A program made the translations under genes and the position numbers. Under the pieces are notes generated by a model. That model was not told the origin of the DNA and ran no database searches. It saw only the letters and a program-made list of their open reading frames with translations. Below are positions 1 to 9,482 of a DNA stretch of 64,000 bases, piece by piece. Position 1 is the stretch's first letter. Every line of letters starts with the position of its first letter. The stretch comes from Psychroflexus curvus. GTDB taxonomy: Bacteria > Bacteroidota > Bacteroidia > Flavobacteriales > Flavobacteriaceae. The stretch lies in contig NZ_JAIQZF010000005.1 of assembly GCF_020164585.1 (NCBI RefSeq), forward strand, positions 124,001 to 188,000, given 5' to 3'.

Positions 1-1056
1 TCTTTATCAAGACAATTGGCAAATGTAGATATCAGACCAGAACTCTATGAAGAAATCGAAGTTGGTTTGGAAGCAAGAGCTTTAGATAACAGAGTTTCAT
101 TCGATTTCTCGTACTATAAAAGAAATACAACTGACTTAATTATTGACAGGCCACTTCCTGCTTCTACTGGTTTTACTTCAACTCAATTTAATATTGGTAG
201 AATTGAAGGCTACGGTTTTGAAGGTGATTTAGGTTTAAAAGTGATTCAAAACGAGGGGAACGGTTTTAACTGGGATGTCAACGTTAATTATACAAAGTAC
301 AGATCTGATGTAGTTGATTTAGGATTAGAAGCAACTGATAACCCTGTAGATAACGCCATTCCTTATTCTGGTTTTTCTAACCTTGGTAACGCAGCTATAG
401 AAGGTTTCCCTTTTAGCACAATGATTGGTTCTACTGTAGCAAGAGATGAAAATGGCAACCTTTTGGTAGATTCTCAGGGTAATTATGTATTTGATCAAGG
501 ACCTAACATCATAGGAGATGCAACTCCAGATTTCTTGATGAACTATTCTACAACCTTATCATTCAAAAATTTCACTTTCAGTGCTTTAGTTAGTTATCAA
601 CATGGTGGGGACATCTATTCTCAAACTATAGGTGCTTTACTTGCCAGAGGTGTAACCACTGATACTGACAACAGACTAGACACCTACATTTTACCAGGTG
701 TGAGTCAGGCTACAGGTGAAACGAATGACATACAGATCAATAACTCTACTTATTATTTCACAAATACAGGTTTTGGACCAGATGAACTAAGCGTATATGA
801 CGGTACTTTTATCCGTTTAGCTGAAGTGTCTTTGAGTTATAGTTTTCCTAAAGACTGGCTAGAAGCCACTCCATTTGGTAATTTATCAATGTCAGTAGCA
901 GGATATAACTTATATTTCAACGCTCCAAACACTCCTAAGGGCACCAATTTTGATCCTAACATTATAGGAACTGGAGTTGGTAACGGTAGAGGCTTTGACT
1001 TCTTGAACGGTCCTAGTGGAAAACGTTATGGATTTACTTTAAGAGCAACATTTTAA
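1..1056 (+). CDS. SusC/RagA-family TonB-dependent outer-membrane receptor, C-terminal part (5' end outside window)
   Basis: The reading frame is open from base 1, so this is the last ~351 residues of a SusC-type receptor that starts upstream. The visible part is barrel-like: alternating aromatic/polar strands, the segment RPELYEEIEVGLEARALDNR typical of late SusC strands, repeated N/G-rich loops, and a C-terminal phenylalanine (RATF), the usual outer-membrane insertion signature. SusC proteins import oligosaccharides or peptides across the outer membrane with TonB energy, capped by a SusD lipoprotein. The SusD partner follows after 12 bases, so they are surely cotranscribed. The plug and carboxypeptidase-like domains are not in the window. 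The substrate cannot be inferred. Confidence 0.93.
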   Translation, partial: SLSRQLANVDIRPELYEEIEVGLEARALDNRVSFDFSYYKRNTTDLIIDRPLPASTGFTSTQFNIGRIEGYGFEGDLGLKVIQNEGNGFNWDVNVNYTKYRSDVVDLGLEATDNPVDNAIPYSGFSNLGNAAIEGFPFSTMIGSTVARDENGNLLVDSQGNYVFDQGPNIIGDATPDFLMNYSTTLSFKNFTFSALVSYQHGGDIYSQTIGALLARGVTTDTDNRLDTYILPGVSQATGETNDIQINNSTYYFTNTGFGPDELSVYDGTFIRLAEVSLSYSFPKDWLEATPFGNLSMSVAGYNLYFNAPNTPKGTNFDPNIIGTGVGNGRGFDFLNGPSGKRYGFTLRATF

Positions 1057-1068
1057 AACATTATAAAA

Positions 1069-2739
1069 ATGAAAAACATAAAATATTTTATAATTTTAGC
1101 TGTAGGTCTTTTGACGCTTCACTCTTGTGAAACAGTAGAATTAGATAAAAAAGATAACCCAAATGCGTTAAGTCCGAGTCAAGCTGACATTAACTTAACG
1201 ATGAACGCCATCCTTGTAAGGACAGGATCCTTTACAAATACGATAGGATCTTATGGCTCAAGATTTACAAGAATTCGAAATATGTTTGGGGTCAATTACC
1301 AGAATGTATTTAGTCCAGCAACCTTCGATGGTGTTTGGAATCAGGCTTATGCAGATATCATGAACGATATCCGAGCTATGAACGCTCAAATAGAAGGCCT
1401 TGATGGTGAATTTGAAAAGCACAGAGCTGTAGGTGAGGTCATTGAAGCATACCTTATTGTAACGCTTGTAGATTATTTTGGAAGTATCCCTTACTCTGAA
1501 GCTTTGGACACCTCTAATTTAACACCACAAGTAGACGAGGGTAGTGCTGTATATCAAGCCGCCTTAGATTTACTGGATGATGCTATTGTAAAGTTTCAAC
1601 AAGATACGACTGTTGATTTAGCCAATGATTTTTACTACGACAATGATTACGGCAAATGGGTAAAGCTAGCCAACACGCTTAAGATGAAAATCTATATCCA
1701 GCAAAGACTGGTCAATCCATCTGCCATTGATAGTTTTGACGCTATTGCCACCACTGGAAATTATATCCAAGAGGGTGAAGATTTTGTATTCAACTGGGGA
1801 AGTACTCTGGATAATCCAAACTCAAGACATCCATTATACAATGCACAATATGCTCCTGGAGGACCTGCCACCTGGTATATGTCAAACTGGCTAATGGACA
1901 GAATGTTAAACGGACAAAGCATTGAAGATCCTAGAATCAGATATTATTTTTACAGACAGGTAGGTGATGTATTATCTAATGTAAACCCAGACACTGGAGA
2001 GGAGAAAAGATGTGTCATACAAACTATTCCTCCTCATTATGACAATAATGATATTTTATACTGTTATCCAGATAACGATAGAGGGTACTGGGGAAGAGAT
2101 CACGGAAGTAATGAAGGTATTCCACCAGATGGATTCTTAAGAACTGCCTTTGGTATTTATCCAGCAGGAGGTCGCTTTGACGACAGTAGTTTCGAAAACA
2201 TCAATGGCAACAACTATGGCGCAGAAGGTTATGGTGTTACACCAATAATTCTGGCATCTACTGTTGACTTTTGGAGAGCTGAGGCTGCTTTATATGGTGG
2301 TGCAGGATCTGCAGATCAATTTCTGGAAAGTGCAATAAACAAGCATATTGATTATGTAAGAACATTTTCTGGTAGAAGTGCTCAGGATTTTGATGAATCT
2401 ACCATACCAGATGAATCTGATGATGTTGATTATGTGTCATCTGTTATAACTGAATTTAATAGTTCTGCTGACAGAGAAGAGCGCTTGGATGTTTTAGGTG
2501 AGCAATTCCTTATTTCCTTAATTGGAAATGGAACCGATGCTTACAATTTCTACAGAAGAACAGGAGCTCCTAGAGATATACAGCCTAATATTGAACCTAA
2601 TCCAGGAGCATTCCCAAGGTCAATGTGGTATCCTGCAGGTGAAGTTACGGCAAATCCAAATGTTTCTCAAAAGGACGACTTAACAGTGAGAGTTTTTTGG
2701 GATGATAATCCAATTAGTGGTTTTCCAGTAAATAATTAA
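1069..2739 (+). CDS. SusD-like_2 family surface glycan/peptide-binding lipoprotein
   Basis: A 556-residue protein with a lipoprotein signal peptide (LLTLHSC, lipidated Cys20). It then shows SusD-like_2 features: DNPNALSPSQADINLTMNAI near the N-terminus, TPR-type helices such as FDGVWNQAYADIMNDIRAMN, the conserved LVDYFGSIPYSEAL motif near residues 135-148, and a Trp-rich C-terminus. By family knowledge it sits on the cell surface and closes over the SusC barrel as the substrate-binding lid. It follows the truncated SusC gene by 12 bases and is followed by a third lipoprotein after 11 bases, giving a SusC-SusD-third-subunit operon. The classic RagB/SusD sequences later in the block are a different subtype. 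Confidence 0.9.
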   Translation: MKNIKYFIILAVGLLTLHSCETVELDKKDNPNALSPSQADINLTMNAILVRTGSFTNTIGSYGSRFTRIRNMFGVNYQNVFSPATFDGVWNQAYADIMNDIRAMNAQIEGLDGEFEKHRAVGEVIEAYLIVTLVDYFGSIPYSEALDTSNLTPQVDEGSAVYQAALDLLDDAIVKFQQDTTVDLANDFYYDNDYGKWVKLANTLKMKIYIQQRLVNPSAIDSFDAIATTGNYIQEGEDFVFNWGSTLDNPNSRHPLYNAQYAPGGPATWYMSNWLMDRMLNGQSIEDPRIRYYFYRQVGDVLSNVNPDTGEEKRCVIQTIPPHYDNNDILYCYPDNDRGYWGRDHGSNEGIPPDGFLRTAFGIYPAGGRFDDSSFENINGNNYGAEGYGVTPIILASTVDFWRAEAALYGGAGSADQFLESAINKHIDYVRTFSGRSAQDFDESTIPDESDDVDYVSSVITEFNSSADREERLDVLGEQFLISLIGNGTDAYNFYRRTGAPRDIQPNIEPNPGAFPRSMWYPAGEVTANPNVSQKDDLTVRVFWDDNPISGFPVNN

Positions 2740-2750
2740 AACATAAAAAA

Positions 2751-3629
2751 ATGAAAACACTTATAAACAAAATAAGTTTTATTGCAACCTTAGTTTTAAT
2801 AATAGGGTGTAGTGATACGGAAAAAACCATAGATGAGGTTTTTGACGGTACAACAAGAGGAACTGCTTTAAAAACAATTCCTGAACAGACCAGCTTAGAA
2901 TTCAACGTTGGTGGAGAAAGTTTAGTAACCATCTCAGCGCAGGTAATCGATCAAAGAGGGCAAGATGTGGACAGAATAGATGTCTATATGTCTTTTGTGG
3001 ATAATCAGACCGAAAGTGACGATCCTGCGAATAACTCTATAGATGAAGAGTTATTTACAACGGTTCCTGCCAGCGCATTAGATAGTAGTGGTGACTATCC
3101 TGTATTTAATTTTCAATTCACTGGCGACGAATTCAATAGCTTTTTTGGCTTGACTGGCACTGACTATACTGGTGGAGACCGAATTAATGTAAGGCTGGCC
3201 CTGGTCATGAACGATGGAAGAGTGTTTACCAGCGACAATGTGAATAACGTTGTTTCTGGTGGTGCTTTTTACCGCTCACCATTCCAGTACAATGTGAATT
3301 TTGTGTGTCCAGCGGATACTCCGGCATCCGGAACCTGGACTATTGAAATGCAGGATTCCTGGGGAGATGGATGGAATGGTGGTGAACTCATCGTATCCAT
3401 AGATGGAAATGAAACCTCTTACACTATGGAAAGCGGCTCTACACTTACACAGACGTTTGACGTACCCACTTCTGCTGGCACTATTTCGATTGTGTACAGT
3501 GCAGGAAGCTATGATAGTGAAGTGACATTTCAAATCACGGCTTCAAATGGTAATACCATTATAGATGCCGGTCCTAACCCACCAGCAGGAATAGAACTTA
3601 TCAACTATTGCAATAGAAACTATCAGTAA
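2751..3629 (+). CDS. Operon-associated lipoprotein with C-terminal WGDGWNG-type beta domain (SusE-position)
   Basis: A 292-residue lipoprotein (lipobox LIIGC, Cys20). Residues ~40-180 look like an all-beta domain without recognisable catalytic residues. From ~185 a second module begins with GTWTIEMQDSWGDGWNGG, a motif common at the start of small beta-sandwich modules in secreted Bacteroidota proteins. It is the last gene of the first SusCD operon and is followed by a strong hairpin terminator. Its place matches SusE/SusF-like accessory binding lipoproteins, but I see no direct SusE homology, so the role in substrate binding is inferred from position only. Confidence 0.72.
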   Translation: MKTLINKISFIATLVLIIGCSDTEKTIDEVFDGTTRGTALKTIPEQTSLEFNVGGESLVTISAQVIDQRGQDVDRIDVYMSFVDNQTESDDPANNSIDEELFTTVPASALDSSGDYPVFNFQFTGDEFNSFFGLTGTDYTGGDRINVRLALVMNDGRVFTSDNVNNVVSGGAFYRSPFQYNVNFVCPADTPASGTWTIEMQDSWGDGWNGGELIVSIDGNETSYTMESGSTLTQTFDVPTSAGTISIVYSAGSYDSEVTFQITASNGNTIIDAGPNPPAGIELINYCNRNYQ

Positions 3630-3671
3630 AAAAAATTATAACAACTAATAGTTAAGTTGATTACTATAAAG

Positions 3672-3700
3672 CCACCTCCATACTGAGGTGGTTTTTTTTT
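3672..3700 (+). terminator. Rho-independent terminator of first SusCD operon
   Basis: CCACCTC (3672-3678) pairs with GAGGTGG (3685-3691) across a 6-nt loop and is followed by nine T. It lies 43 bases after the stop of the third lipoprotein gene. Confidence 0.88.
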
Positions 3701-3769
3701 GAATATACCAGCTAATAAATAAAAAAGTGGGGTCATTGAAAGCACGCTTCACCTTTTGAGGTTTTCTAA

Positions 3770-4129
3770 GACAGAAACAATAGAATTTCTGATTCATTCG
3801 TCAGTAACAAATTATTTCGATTTGGCGGCGTAAATTCCATTCGTGGCTTTGCAGAAAACTCGCTTATCGCCAACCGCTTCACAGTTCTTCAAACGGAATA
3901 CAGATACCTTTTGGATGCGAATTTATTTGCCAATACCATCCTGGATCTTGGCAACTATAAAAATAAATTAGATGACATCAACGAAAATAATTTAGGTTAT
4001 GGCATTGGATTGGGCTTAAGGTCTAATGCTGGTATTTTTAGATTAATCCTGGCCAATTCAGTCTCCAATAATCAAAATACAACATTTTCCAACTCCAAGA
4101 TTCACATCAGTTTCACTTCTTTTTTTTAG
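3770..4129 (+). pseudogene. 3' remnant of an Omp85/BamA-type outer-membrane barrel protein
   Basis: An open frame without a proper start encodes ~119 residues that read as the end of an Omp85-superfamily barrel: LFRFGGVNSIRGFAENSL resembles the conserved GG-NSIRGF-E stretch before the last strands, followed by RFTVLQTEYRYLL, then TILDLGNY, GYGIGLGLRSNAGIFRL and a terminal double Phe (SFFF-type end). The frame is closed upstream by TAA at 3767-3769, and no POTRA or earlier barrel sequence can be found between it and the terminator at 3700. A full-length family member would be several hundred residues longer. I read it as a 5'-deleted fragment left by rearrangement next to the SusCD operon, probably not expressed. 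Confidence 0.75.
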
Positions 4130-4389
4130 TTAAGATAATTGCGTTTTAGGATTGTATCCGTTATTAAGCTGACAATTCTCTGCTAAGTCAGGAATTCTAA
4201 ATTGCAAACTCCAAAACACCCTACACAGTAAGCTCAGGTTAAAATTACTCCAGCACTGCTTTAACCAATACAGTTTACCATTTCTAAAGAGCAGCCATAA
4301 GCATAAATTTACTGCACTATCTTCAAATAATTATGGTTGCAATATCGTGATCCTATCAAAACTTAAATTCTAAATAAAGAAATATTTTC
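4130..4389. other. Intergenic DNA without recognisable gene
   Basis: Between the Omp85 remnant and the SusC promoter there is AT-rich sequence with stops in all frames. I see no hairpin with a T-tract and no RNA gene. It is probably the decayed surroundings of the remnant. Confidence 0.5.
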
Positions 4390-4447
4390 TTGCGGGTTTA
4401 ACTTTATTTTTACACTTTTGGCGTTGGCTAATTCAAATAAATATAAA
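4390..4447 (+). promoter_or_regulatory. Promoter and conserved leader of the second SusC operon
   Basis: TTG at 4390-4392, then an 18-nt spacer and TACACTTTTG (4411-4420), roughly the Bacteroidota -33/-7 promoter but with extra bases between TA and TTTG. The leader GGCTAATTCAAATAAAT follows directly and ends near the ATG at 4448. The same arrangement, ungapped and about 80% identical by eye, precedes the fourth SusC gene (14694-14751). The shared leader argues for common control of the two operons. Confidence 0.65.
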
Positions 4448-7400
4448 ATGAAAAGAAAATTAAATGGCTTTTTAACACTATTTATAGTGTTGGTAGTGCA
4501 AATTGCCTTTGCGCAAACAAAGACTGTAACGGGTACAGTTACAGATGATTCTGGAATGCCACTTCCAGGAGTTAATGTATTAATTAAAGACTCTTCAAGT
4601 GGAACTCAAACTGATTTTGATGGAAATTACTCTATTGAAGCCAGTAATAATCAACAGTTAGTTTTTTCCTATGTTGGATTTCAGACTCAAACTGTACGTG
4701 TGGGTGATAGGACAGAAATTAACATTCAGCTTGAAACTGGAGAATCTTTAGATGAAGTTTTTGTTGTTGCCTATGGTACTGCATCAAAAGAATCATTTAC
4801 AGGATCTGCAAGTGTCATTTCTTCAAAACAATTAGAAACAAGGAACGTAACATCTCCTATTGAAGCTATTGAGGGTAGAGCTACGGGTGTTCAATTCACT
4901 ACACCTACTGGCCCAGGTGATTCCCCAGGCATTGTTATTAGGGGTGTAGGAACACTTAATGGTGATACAGAACCTTTATATATTGTAGATGGTGTACAAT
5001 ACAATGCACCTTTAAACACCTTAAACCAGGAAGATATTGCCTCTTTCACCATTCTTAAGGATGCCGCATCCACATCCATTTATGGATCCAGGGCTGCAAA
5101 TGGTGTAGTCATTATTACCACTAAATCTGGTACTAAAGGAGCTATAAAAGTTAGTGCTTCTGCTCAATCAAGTATCATTAACAGGGGAAGACCATTATAC
5201 GACCAAGTGACTCCAGGACAATATTATGAAACGATGTGGGAAGCTTTGAGAAACTCCAGTGCAGGTGGAGGGGATCCAGCTTTTGCAAGTGCAAATATCT
5301 TCAACCAATTAGGTTACAATCCCTTCAATGTGGCCAACGACCAAATTGTGGGAACTGATGGTAGGCTAAATCCTAATGCTCAGGTGATTTATAAAAGCTT
5401 AGATTGGTTCGAAGAACTAGAGCGAACTGGACAAAGACAAAACTACAATGTTAATGTATCTGGTGGTGGAGAAGATCACTCCGTATTTTTCTCAGCTTCA
5501 TATTTAGATGAAGACAGCTATGTGATCACTTCTGGTTTTGACAGATTCACTGCAAGATTGAATGCTGATTTTCAGGTTAATGATAAAATTAAAGTAGGCG
5601 GTAGTACCAACCTTTCTTTAACTGAATCTAGAGCTCCAAGTTCTGCTGGTACAGGAAGTATTGTTAATCCATTTGGTTTTGCTCAGGGCATTGGTTCAAT
5701 TTATCCTGTTTTTGTAAATGATAGAGATGGGAACATCGTTTTAGATGAAGAAGGTGCACCTTTATGGGATAGCGGAGAAGGCTTTCCAGACTTTGGTATC
5801 GGATCTCGACCAATAAACCAAGGAAGACATGCTATTCAAGAATTAATTTTAAATCGTGAGCTTCAGCAAAACAATACGTATGGTTTTAGATTGTTTGGTG
5901 AATACGAAATCATAGACGGATTGAGTTTGAAACTTAATTATGGTAGAGATTTGACTGACTTCTTTTCAAGTGAGTATGAAAACCCAATTATCGGAGATGC
6001 TCAGCCAGTAGGACGTTTAGGACAAAGAAGAGCAAGACGTGATACAGAAACTTTTAACCAAATTCTTACTTATCAAAAAAGTTTTGGTTATCATAATTTA
6101 GATTTGACAGCCGGTCACGAAAGTTACGAAACATCTATAAGTGATTTAGATGGATTGGCAACGATTCAGGCTGCAAGTGGAATATTTGAATTTGCTAACT
6201 TTTCAAATATTGTAGACTTAGATGGTGCTACTTTTGACAGATCTTTAGAAAGTTATTTCTTTAGAGGAAATTATAACTTCAACGACAAATATTACTTAAG
6301 CGCTTCAGTAAGAACAGACGGTTCATCGGTTTTCCAATCTGAAAACAGATGGGGTACATTTTACTCAGTTGGAGCCTCCTGGAGAATGGATCAGGAAGAA
6401 TTTATTCAAAACATAGATTGGATAGATAGATTAAAAATCAGAGGGTCTTATGGTGAAGTTGGTAATGATGATTTAAATGATAGTTACCTATCCCAAGCAA
6501 GATTTAATATTACTTCTAATGCAGCAAATCCAGCAATTTTATTTACAGATATTGGTAACTCAGATTTATTATGGGAAACCACAGAAAGTTATGATGTAGC
6601 TTTAGAGTTTGGTTTATTCAATAACTTCTTAGATGGTTCGGTTGAATACTACAGAAGAAATTCTACAGACTTACTTTACAACCTTCCTATTGCTCCAAGT
6701 AATGGATTAAATGTTGTTCCTGTAAATGCAGGAGATATGTATAACTCTGGATGGGAAATAGGACTAACTGGACATATGATTAACACTGACGAACTTAAAT
6801 GGGATTTAACTTTATTAGGCTCAACACTTAAAAATGAAATTACCAGCCTACCAGATCCATTTATAAACGGTAGTAAACGATGGGCCGAAGGAGTATCAAG
6901 GTTTGATTTCTTTCTTTTTAGAACTGCAGGAGTTGATCCAGCTACTGGAGACCAGTTATACTTACAATACGAACTTGATGCAAATAATGAGAGTATTCCA
7001 GTCTTAGATGCCAATGGAAATCAACTAACGACCAACGACTGGACGGAAACCGAAAGAGCATATACCGGAGATTCTTCAGTTCCAGATTTTATAGGATCTG
7101 TTGCAAATACAATCAGCTACAAAGGGTTTACGCTAGATCTATTAATCACTTATGGTATCGGTGGAAGTGTTTTAGATAATGGCTATGCTAACTTGATGCA
7201 CGCAGGTGCTTATGGATCTTCATCTCATCCAGATATTTTGAATGCCTGGAGACAGCCTGGAGACATCACAGATGTTCCACGACTAGAAAATGGAAATGTC
7301 CTCTTAGTTCAAACTCAATCTGATCGTTTTATAACAGATGGTTCTTATATTAATTTGAGAAATGCTAATCTTAGCTATAGATTCAACAGCACCATGACAG

Positions 7401-7567
7401 AAAAGTTAGGCCTAGATAATTTGACTTTAAACTTAACAGGAGAAAATCTTTATTTCAAGAGTAAAAGAGATGGTCTTGATCCTCAGTTCAATTTAGCAGG
7501 AACTTCTCCAGCTAACAACTTTTTTGCTCCGAGAATTATATCTCTTGGATTAAATATTTCATTATAA
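4448..7567 (+). CDS. SusC/RagA-family TonB-dependent outer-membrane receptor (second pair)
   Basis: A 1039-residue receptor. I use the ATG at 4448, because the upstream in-frame TTG at 4418 lies inside the promoter/leader and only the ATG gives a clean signal peptide (MKRKLNGFLTLFIVLVVQIA, cut after AFA). A carboxypeptidase-regulatory-like beta domain follows (VTGTVTDDSGMPLPGVNV to about residue 100), then the plug with LYIVDGVQY and the SusC signature SIYGSRAANGVVIITTK, then a 22-strand-type barrel ending ISLGLNISL. It transports an unknown oligomer with its SusD partner, which starts 11 bases after its stop. Length and domain order are normal for SusC. No substrate clue exists because no hydrolase is encoded nearby. 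Confidence 0.96.
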   Translation: MKRKLNGFLTLFIVLVVQIAFAQTKTVTGTVTDDSGMPLPGVNVLIKDSSSGTQTDFDGNYSIEASNNQQLVFSYVGFQTQTVRVGDRTEINIQLETGESLDEVFVVAYGTASKESFTGSASVISSKQLETRNVTSPIEAIEGRATGVQFTTPTGPGDSPGIVIRGVGTLNGDTEPLYIVDGVQYNAPLNTLNQEDIASFTILKDAASTSIYGSRAANGVVIITTKSGTKGAIKVSASAQSSIINRGRPLYDQVTPGQYYETMWEALRNSSAGGGDPAFASANIFNQLGYNPFNVANDQIVGTDGRLNPNAQVIYKSLDWFEELERTGQRQNYNVNVSGGGEDHSVFFSASYLDEDSYVITSGFDRFTARLNADFQVNDKIKVGGSTNLSLTESRAPSSAGTGSIVNPFGFAQGIGSIYPVFVNDRDGNIVLDEEGAPLWDSGEGFPDFGIGSRPINQGRHAIQELILNRELQQNNTYGFRLFGEYEIIDGLSLKLNYGRDLTDFFSSEYENPIIGDAQPVGRLGQRRARRDTETFNQILTYQKSFGYHNLDLTAGHESYETSISDLDGLATIQAASGIFEFANFSNIVDLDGATFDRSLESYFFRGNYNFNDKYYLSASVRTDGSSVFQSENRWGTFYSVGASWRMDQEEFIQNIDWIDRLKIRGSYGEVGNDDLNDSYLSQARFNITSNAANPAILFTDIGNSDLLWETTESYDVALEFGLFNNFLDGSVEYYRRNSTDLLYNLPIAPSNGLNVVPVNAGDMYNSGWEIGLTGHMINTDELKWDLTLLGSTLKNEITSLPDPFINGSKRWAEGVSRFDFFLFRTAGVDPATGDQLYLQYELDANNESIPVLDANGNQLTTNDWTETERAYTGDSSVPDFIGSVANTISYKGFTLDLLITYGIGGSVLDNGYANLMHAGAYGSSSHPDILNAWRQPGDITDVPRLENGNVLLVQTQSDRFITDGSYINLRNANLSYRFNSTMTEKLGLDNLTLNLTGENLYFKSKRDGLDPQFNLAGTSPANNFFAPRIISLGLNISL

Positions 7568-7578
7568 AAATTATAGAT

Positions 7579-9222
7579 ATGATAAATAAAATAAAACTTA
7601 TACTACTGGCAGCTTTAATTTTTCCAGTATTATCATGCGAAGATGAGTTTTTAGAAAGAACTCCAACTGATGCTATATCGGCTGACGATGCCCTTGCAAG
7701 TGTAGAAAATATGCAACTTGTGCTTAATGGTGTACATAGAGGCTTATATTCTCAATCACAGACTGTATTTCCAGGGGGGAACACAGCTAGAGCGAACAAT
7801 CACTACTGGGTTCCAATGGGCGACAATCTGGCTGGGACTCTTATTCATTCTGCAAATGCAAATAATCTCGGATGGCGAACCAATGCGCAATGGAATGATC
7901 ACACAATTCAAACCTCTTTAACAACTGAATTATTATGGTATCATAGGTATAACATTATACTTCACTCTAATCTTTTGATTAAAGGAATTGAAGAAAGTGG
8001 CTTTACTGAAACTGCACGACTGAATGAAATTTTAGGACAAGCCTACACATACAGAGCTTATGCATATTTATCATTGGTTCAGCACTATGCTAAGGGATAT
8101 TTAATTGGAAATCCAGAAACAGATCCGGGTGTACCCTTATTATTCTCTTCAGAATCTCCGTTCACAAGTCAACCAAGATCAAGTGTTCAGGATATATATG
8201 ACCAGATTGGTAGTGATTTAACCGATGCTATAACAGCTTTTGAAAACGGTTCAGGAAGATCTGGATCTGGGGCTGCTGCAAAATCTCAATTGAATATTGA
8301 TGTAGCTTATGGATTAAGAGCAAGATGGGCTCTTTCTAAAGGTGACTGGGAAACTGCTGCGGCATCTGCAGTTGCTGCTAGACAAGATTATCCAATAATG
8401 AATGAAGCAGACTGGCTTTCCGGTTTTAATAGTAATGAACTCTCTGAAGTAATTTGGGGAAGTCATGTCATCGAAGCAGAAACAACATTTTTTAGATCAT
8501 ACTTTTATTTAGCTAGTAACACATTCAACGGAAGCCAGATTAGAAATAACCCTAAGATTGCTGACCGTAGACTGGTGGACGCTATACCAGAGACAGATTA
8601 CAGAGGAAAAGTCTTTATAGTGGATGCTCCAAACACCAACACGTCTGCTGCGAATGGAGAAGGTGGGTTTGGAAATGATCCTAACTACACTGATGAGGCA
8701 GCCTTTAATGCCCGTAGAGCTGAAATCAATGAAGAATATGGCATTACAAATAGCTTTAACCAACATCCATACATGCATTTTAAACTCAAAAATGCTAATC
8801 CTGGGACTATAGACCCAGATGATGTGATTTACATGCGTTCTTCTGAAATGTACCTCATTGAGGCTGAAGCATTAGCGATGATGGATGATGTTCCTAACGC
8901 ACAGATCGCACTTGAAACACTAGTCAACGAAAGAGATAGTGCCTTTGACGTATCTGTATTCAACACTAAAGAATCTTTAATGGAAGAAATCAAATTCCAA
9001 AGAAGATTAGAACTTTGGGGCGAAGGTTTTGGATATACCGACAAAATCCGTTGGGATGAAGAAATCGATCATGCTGCAGATGGTGGATCTGGTGCTTCTC
9101 AAGTTCTTTATCAGCAAGCCTATCAAATCGACAGACCATCTATAAACGATGACTGGATATTTAAAATTCCACAAGCTGAAATCAACGCTAATCCAAATTT
9201 AAGTTCAAGTGATCAGAATTAA
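7579..9222 (+). CDS. RagB/SusD family nutrient-binding outer-membrane lipoprotein (second pair)
   Basis: A 547-residue classic RagB/SusD protein with lipobox PVLSC (Cys20) followed by the typical EDEFLERTPTDAISADDA start. TPR-like helices lie in the middle (ARLNEILGQAYTYRAYAYLS) and the C-terminal SusD domain contains YMRSSEMYLIEAEALA and FQRRLELWGEGFGYTDKIRW. It binds substrate on the cell surface and forms the lid of the preceding SusC. The last gene of its operon, it ends 27 bases before a hairpin terminator. It is of a different SusD subtype from the first and third pairs and the same subtype as the fourth. Confidence 0.95.
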   Translation: MINKIKLILLAALIFPVLSCEDEFLERTPTDAISADDALASVENMQLVLNGVHRGLYSQSQTVFPGGNTARANNHYWVPMGDNLAGTLIHSANANNLGWRTNAQWNDHTIQTSLTTELLWYHRYNIILHSNLLIKGIEESGFTETARLNEILGQAYTYRAYAYLSLVQHYAKGYLIGNPETDPGVPLLFSSESPFTSQPRSSVQDIYDQIGSDLTDAITAFENGSGRSGSGAAAKSQLNIDVAYGLRARWALSKGDWETAAASAVAARQDYPIMNEADWLSGFNSNELSEVIWGSHVIEAETTFFRSYFYLASNTFNGSQIRNNPKIADRRLVDAIPETDYRGKVFIVDAPNTNTSAANGEGGFGNDPNYTDEAAFNARRAEINEEYGITNSFNQHPYMHFKLKNANPGTIDPDDVIYMRSSEMYLIEAEALAMMDDVPNAQIALETLVNERDSAFDVSVFNTKESLMEEIKFQRRLELWGEGFGYTDKIRWDEEIDHAADGGSGASQVLYQQAYQIDRPSINDDWIFKIPQAEINANPNLSSSDQN

Positions 9223-9249
9223 TGTTATTTGAATTAGTCACTTGCTTAA

Positions 9250-9279
9250 AAGCTACTCTAAATAGGGTAGCTTTTTTTT
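9250..9279 (+). terminator. Rho-independent terminator of second SusCD operon
   Basis: AAGCTACTC pairs with GGGTAGCTT (one G-T pair) around a short A/T loop and is followed by a run of seven T. Confidence 0.85.
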
Positions 9280-9289
9280 ATATCTATAA

Positions 9290-9391
9290 GGAATTCAAAT
9301 TGATTATGCCCTTACCGATATTGGTGACCAAAGCCTTGCCCTCTACTCCAATGTTTTTTCCTTAAAACTGGATTGGTCTGTTTTTAGATAA
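9290..9391 (+). pseudogene. 3' remnant of an outer-membrane beta-barrel protein
   Basis: An orphan frame between the terminator and the next leader encodes IDYALTDIGDQSLALYSNVF followed by SLKLDWSVFR and a stop. This reads like the last two strands of a small outer-membrane barrel (aromatic-alternating strand, short turn, final strand). There is no start codon, and TAA closes the frame at 9287-9289. The family cannot be fixed from 31 residues; a PorV/PorQ-like or other conserved barrel is possible. It is the second such barrel 3' end stranded behind a SusCD operon in this window. Confidence 0.5.
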
Positions 9392-9482
9392 TTTTTGAAT
9401 ATTTTATTGCACTGCAAATCAAAGCAATAATTGAAAAATCTAACTGTGATTTACTAAATTATGTAAATTTAACGTTATGCAT

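Noticed and set aside
6676-7014. 112-codon minus-strand frame inside the second SusC gene
   Set aside because: Antisense shadow of a clear SusC barrel; no independent coding signal.
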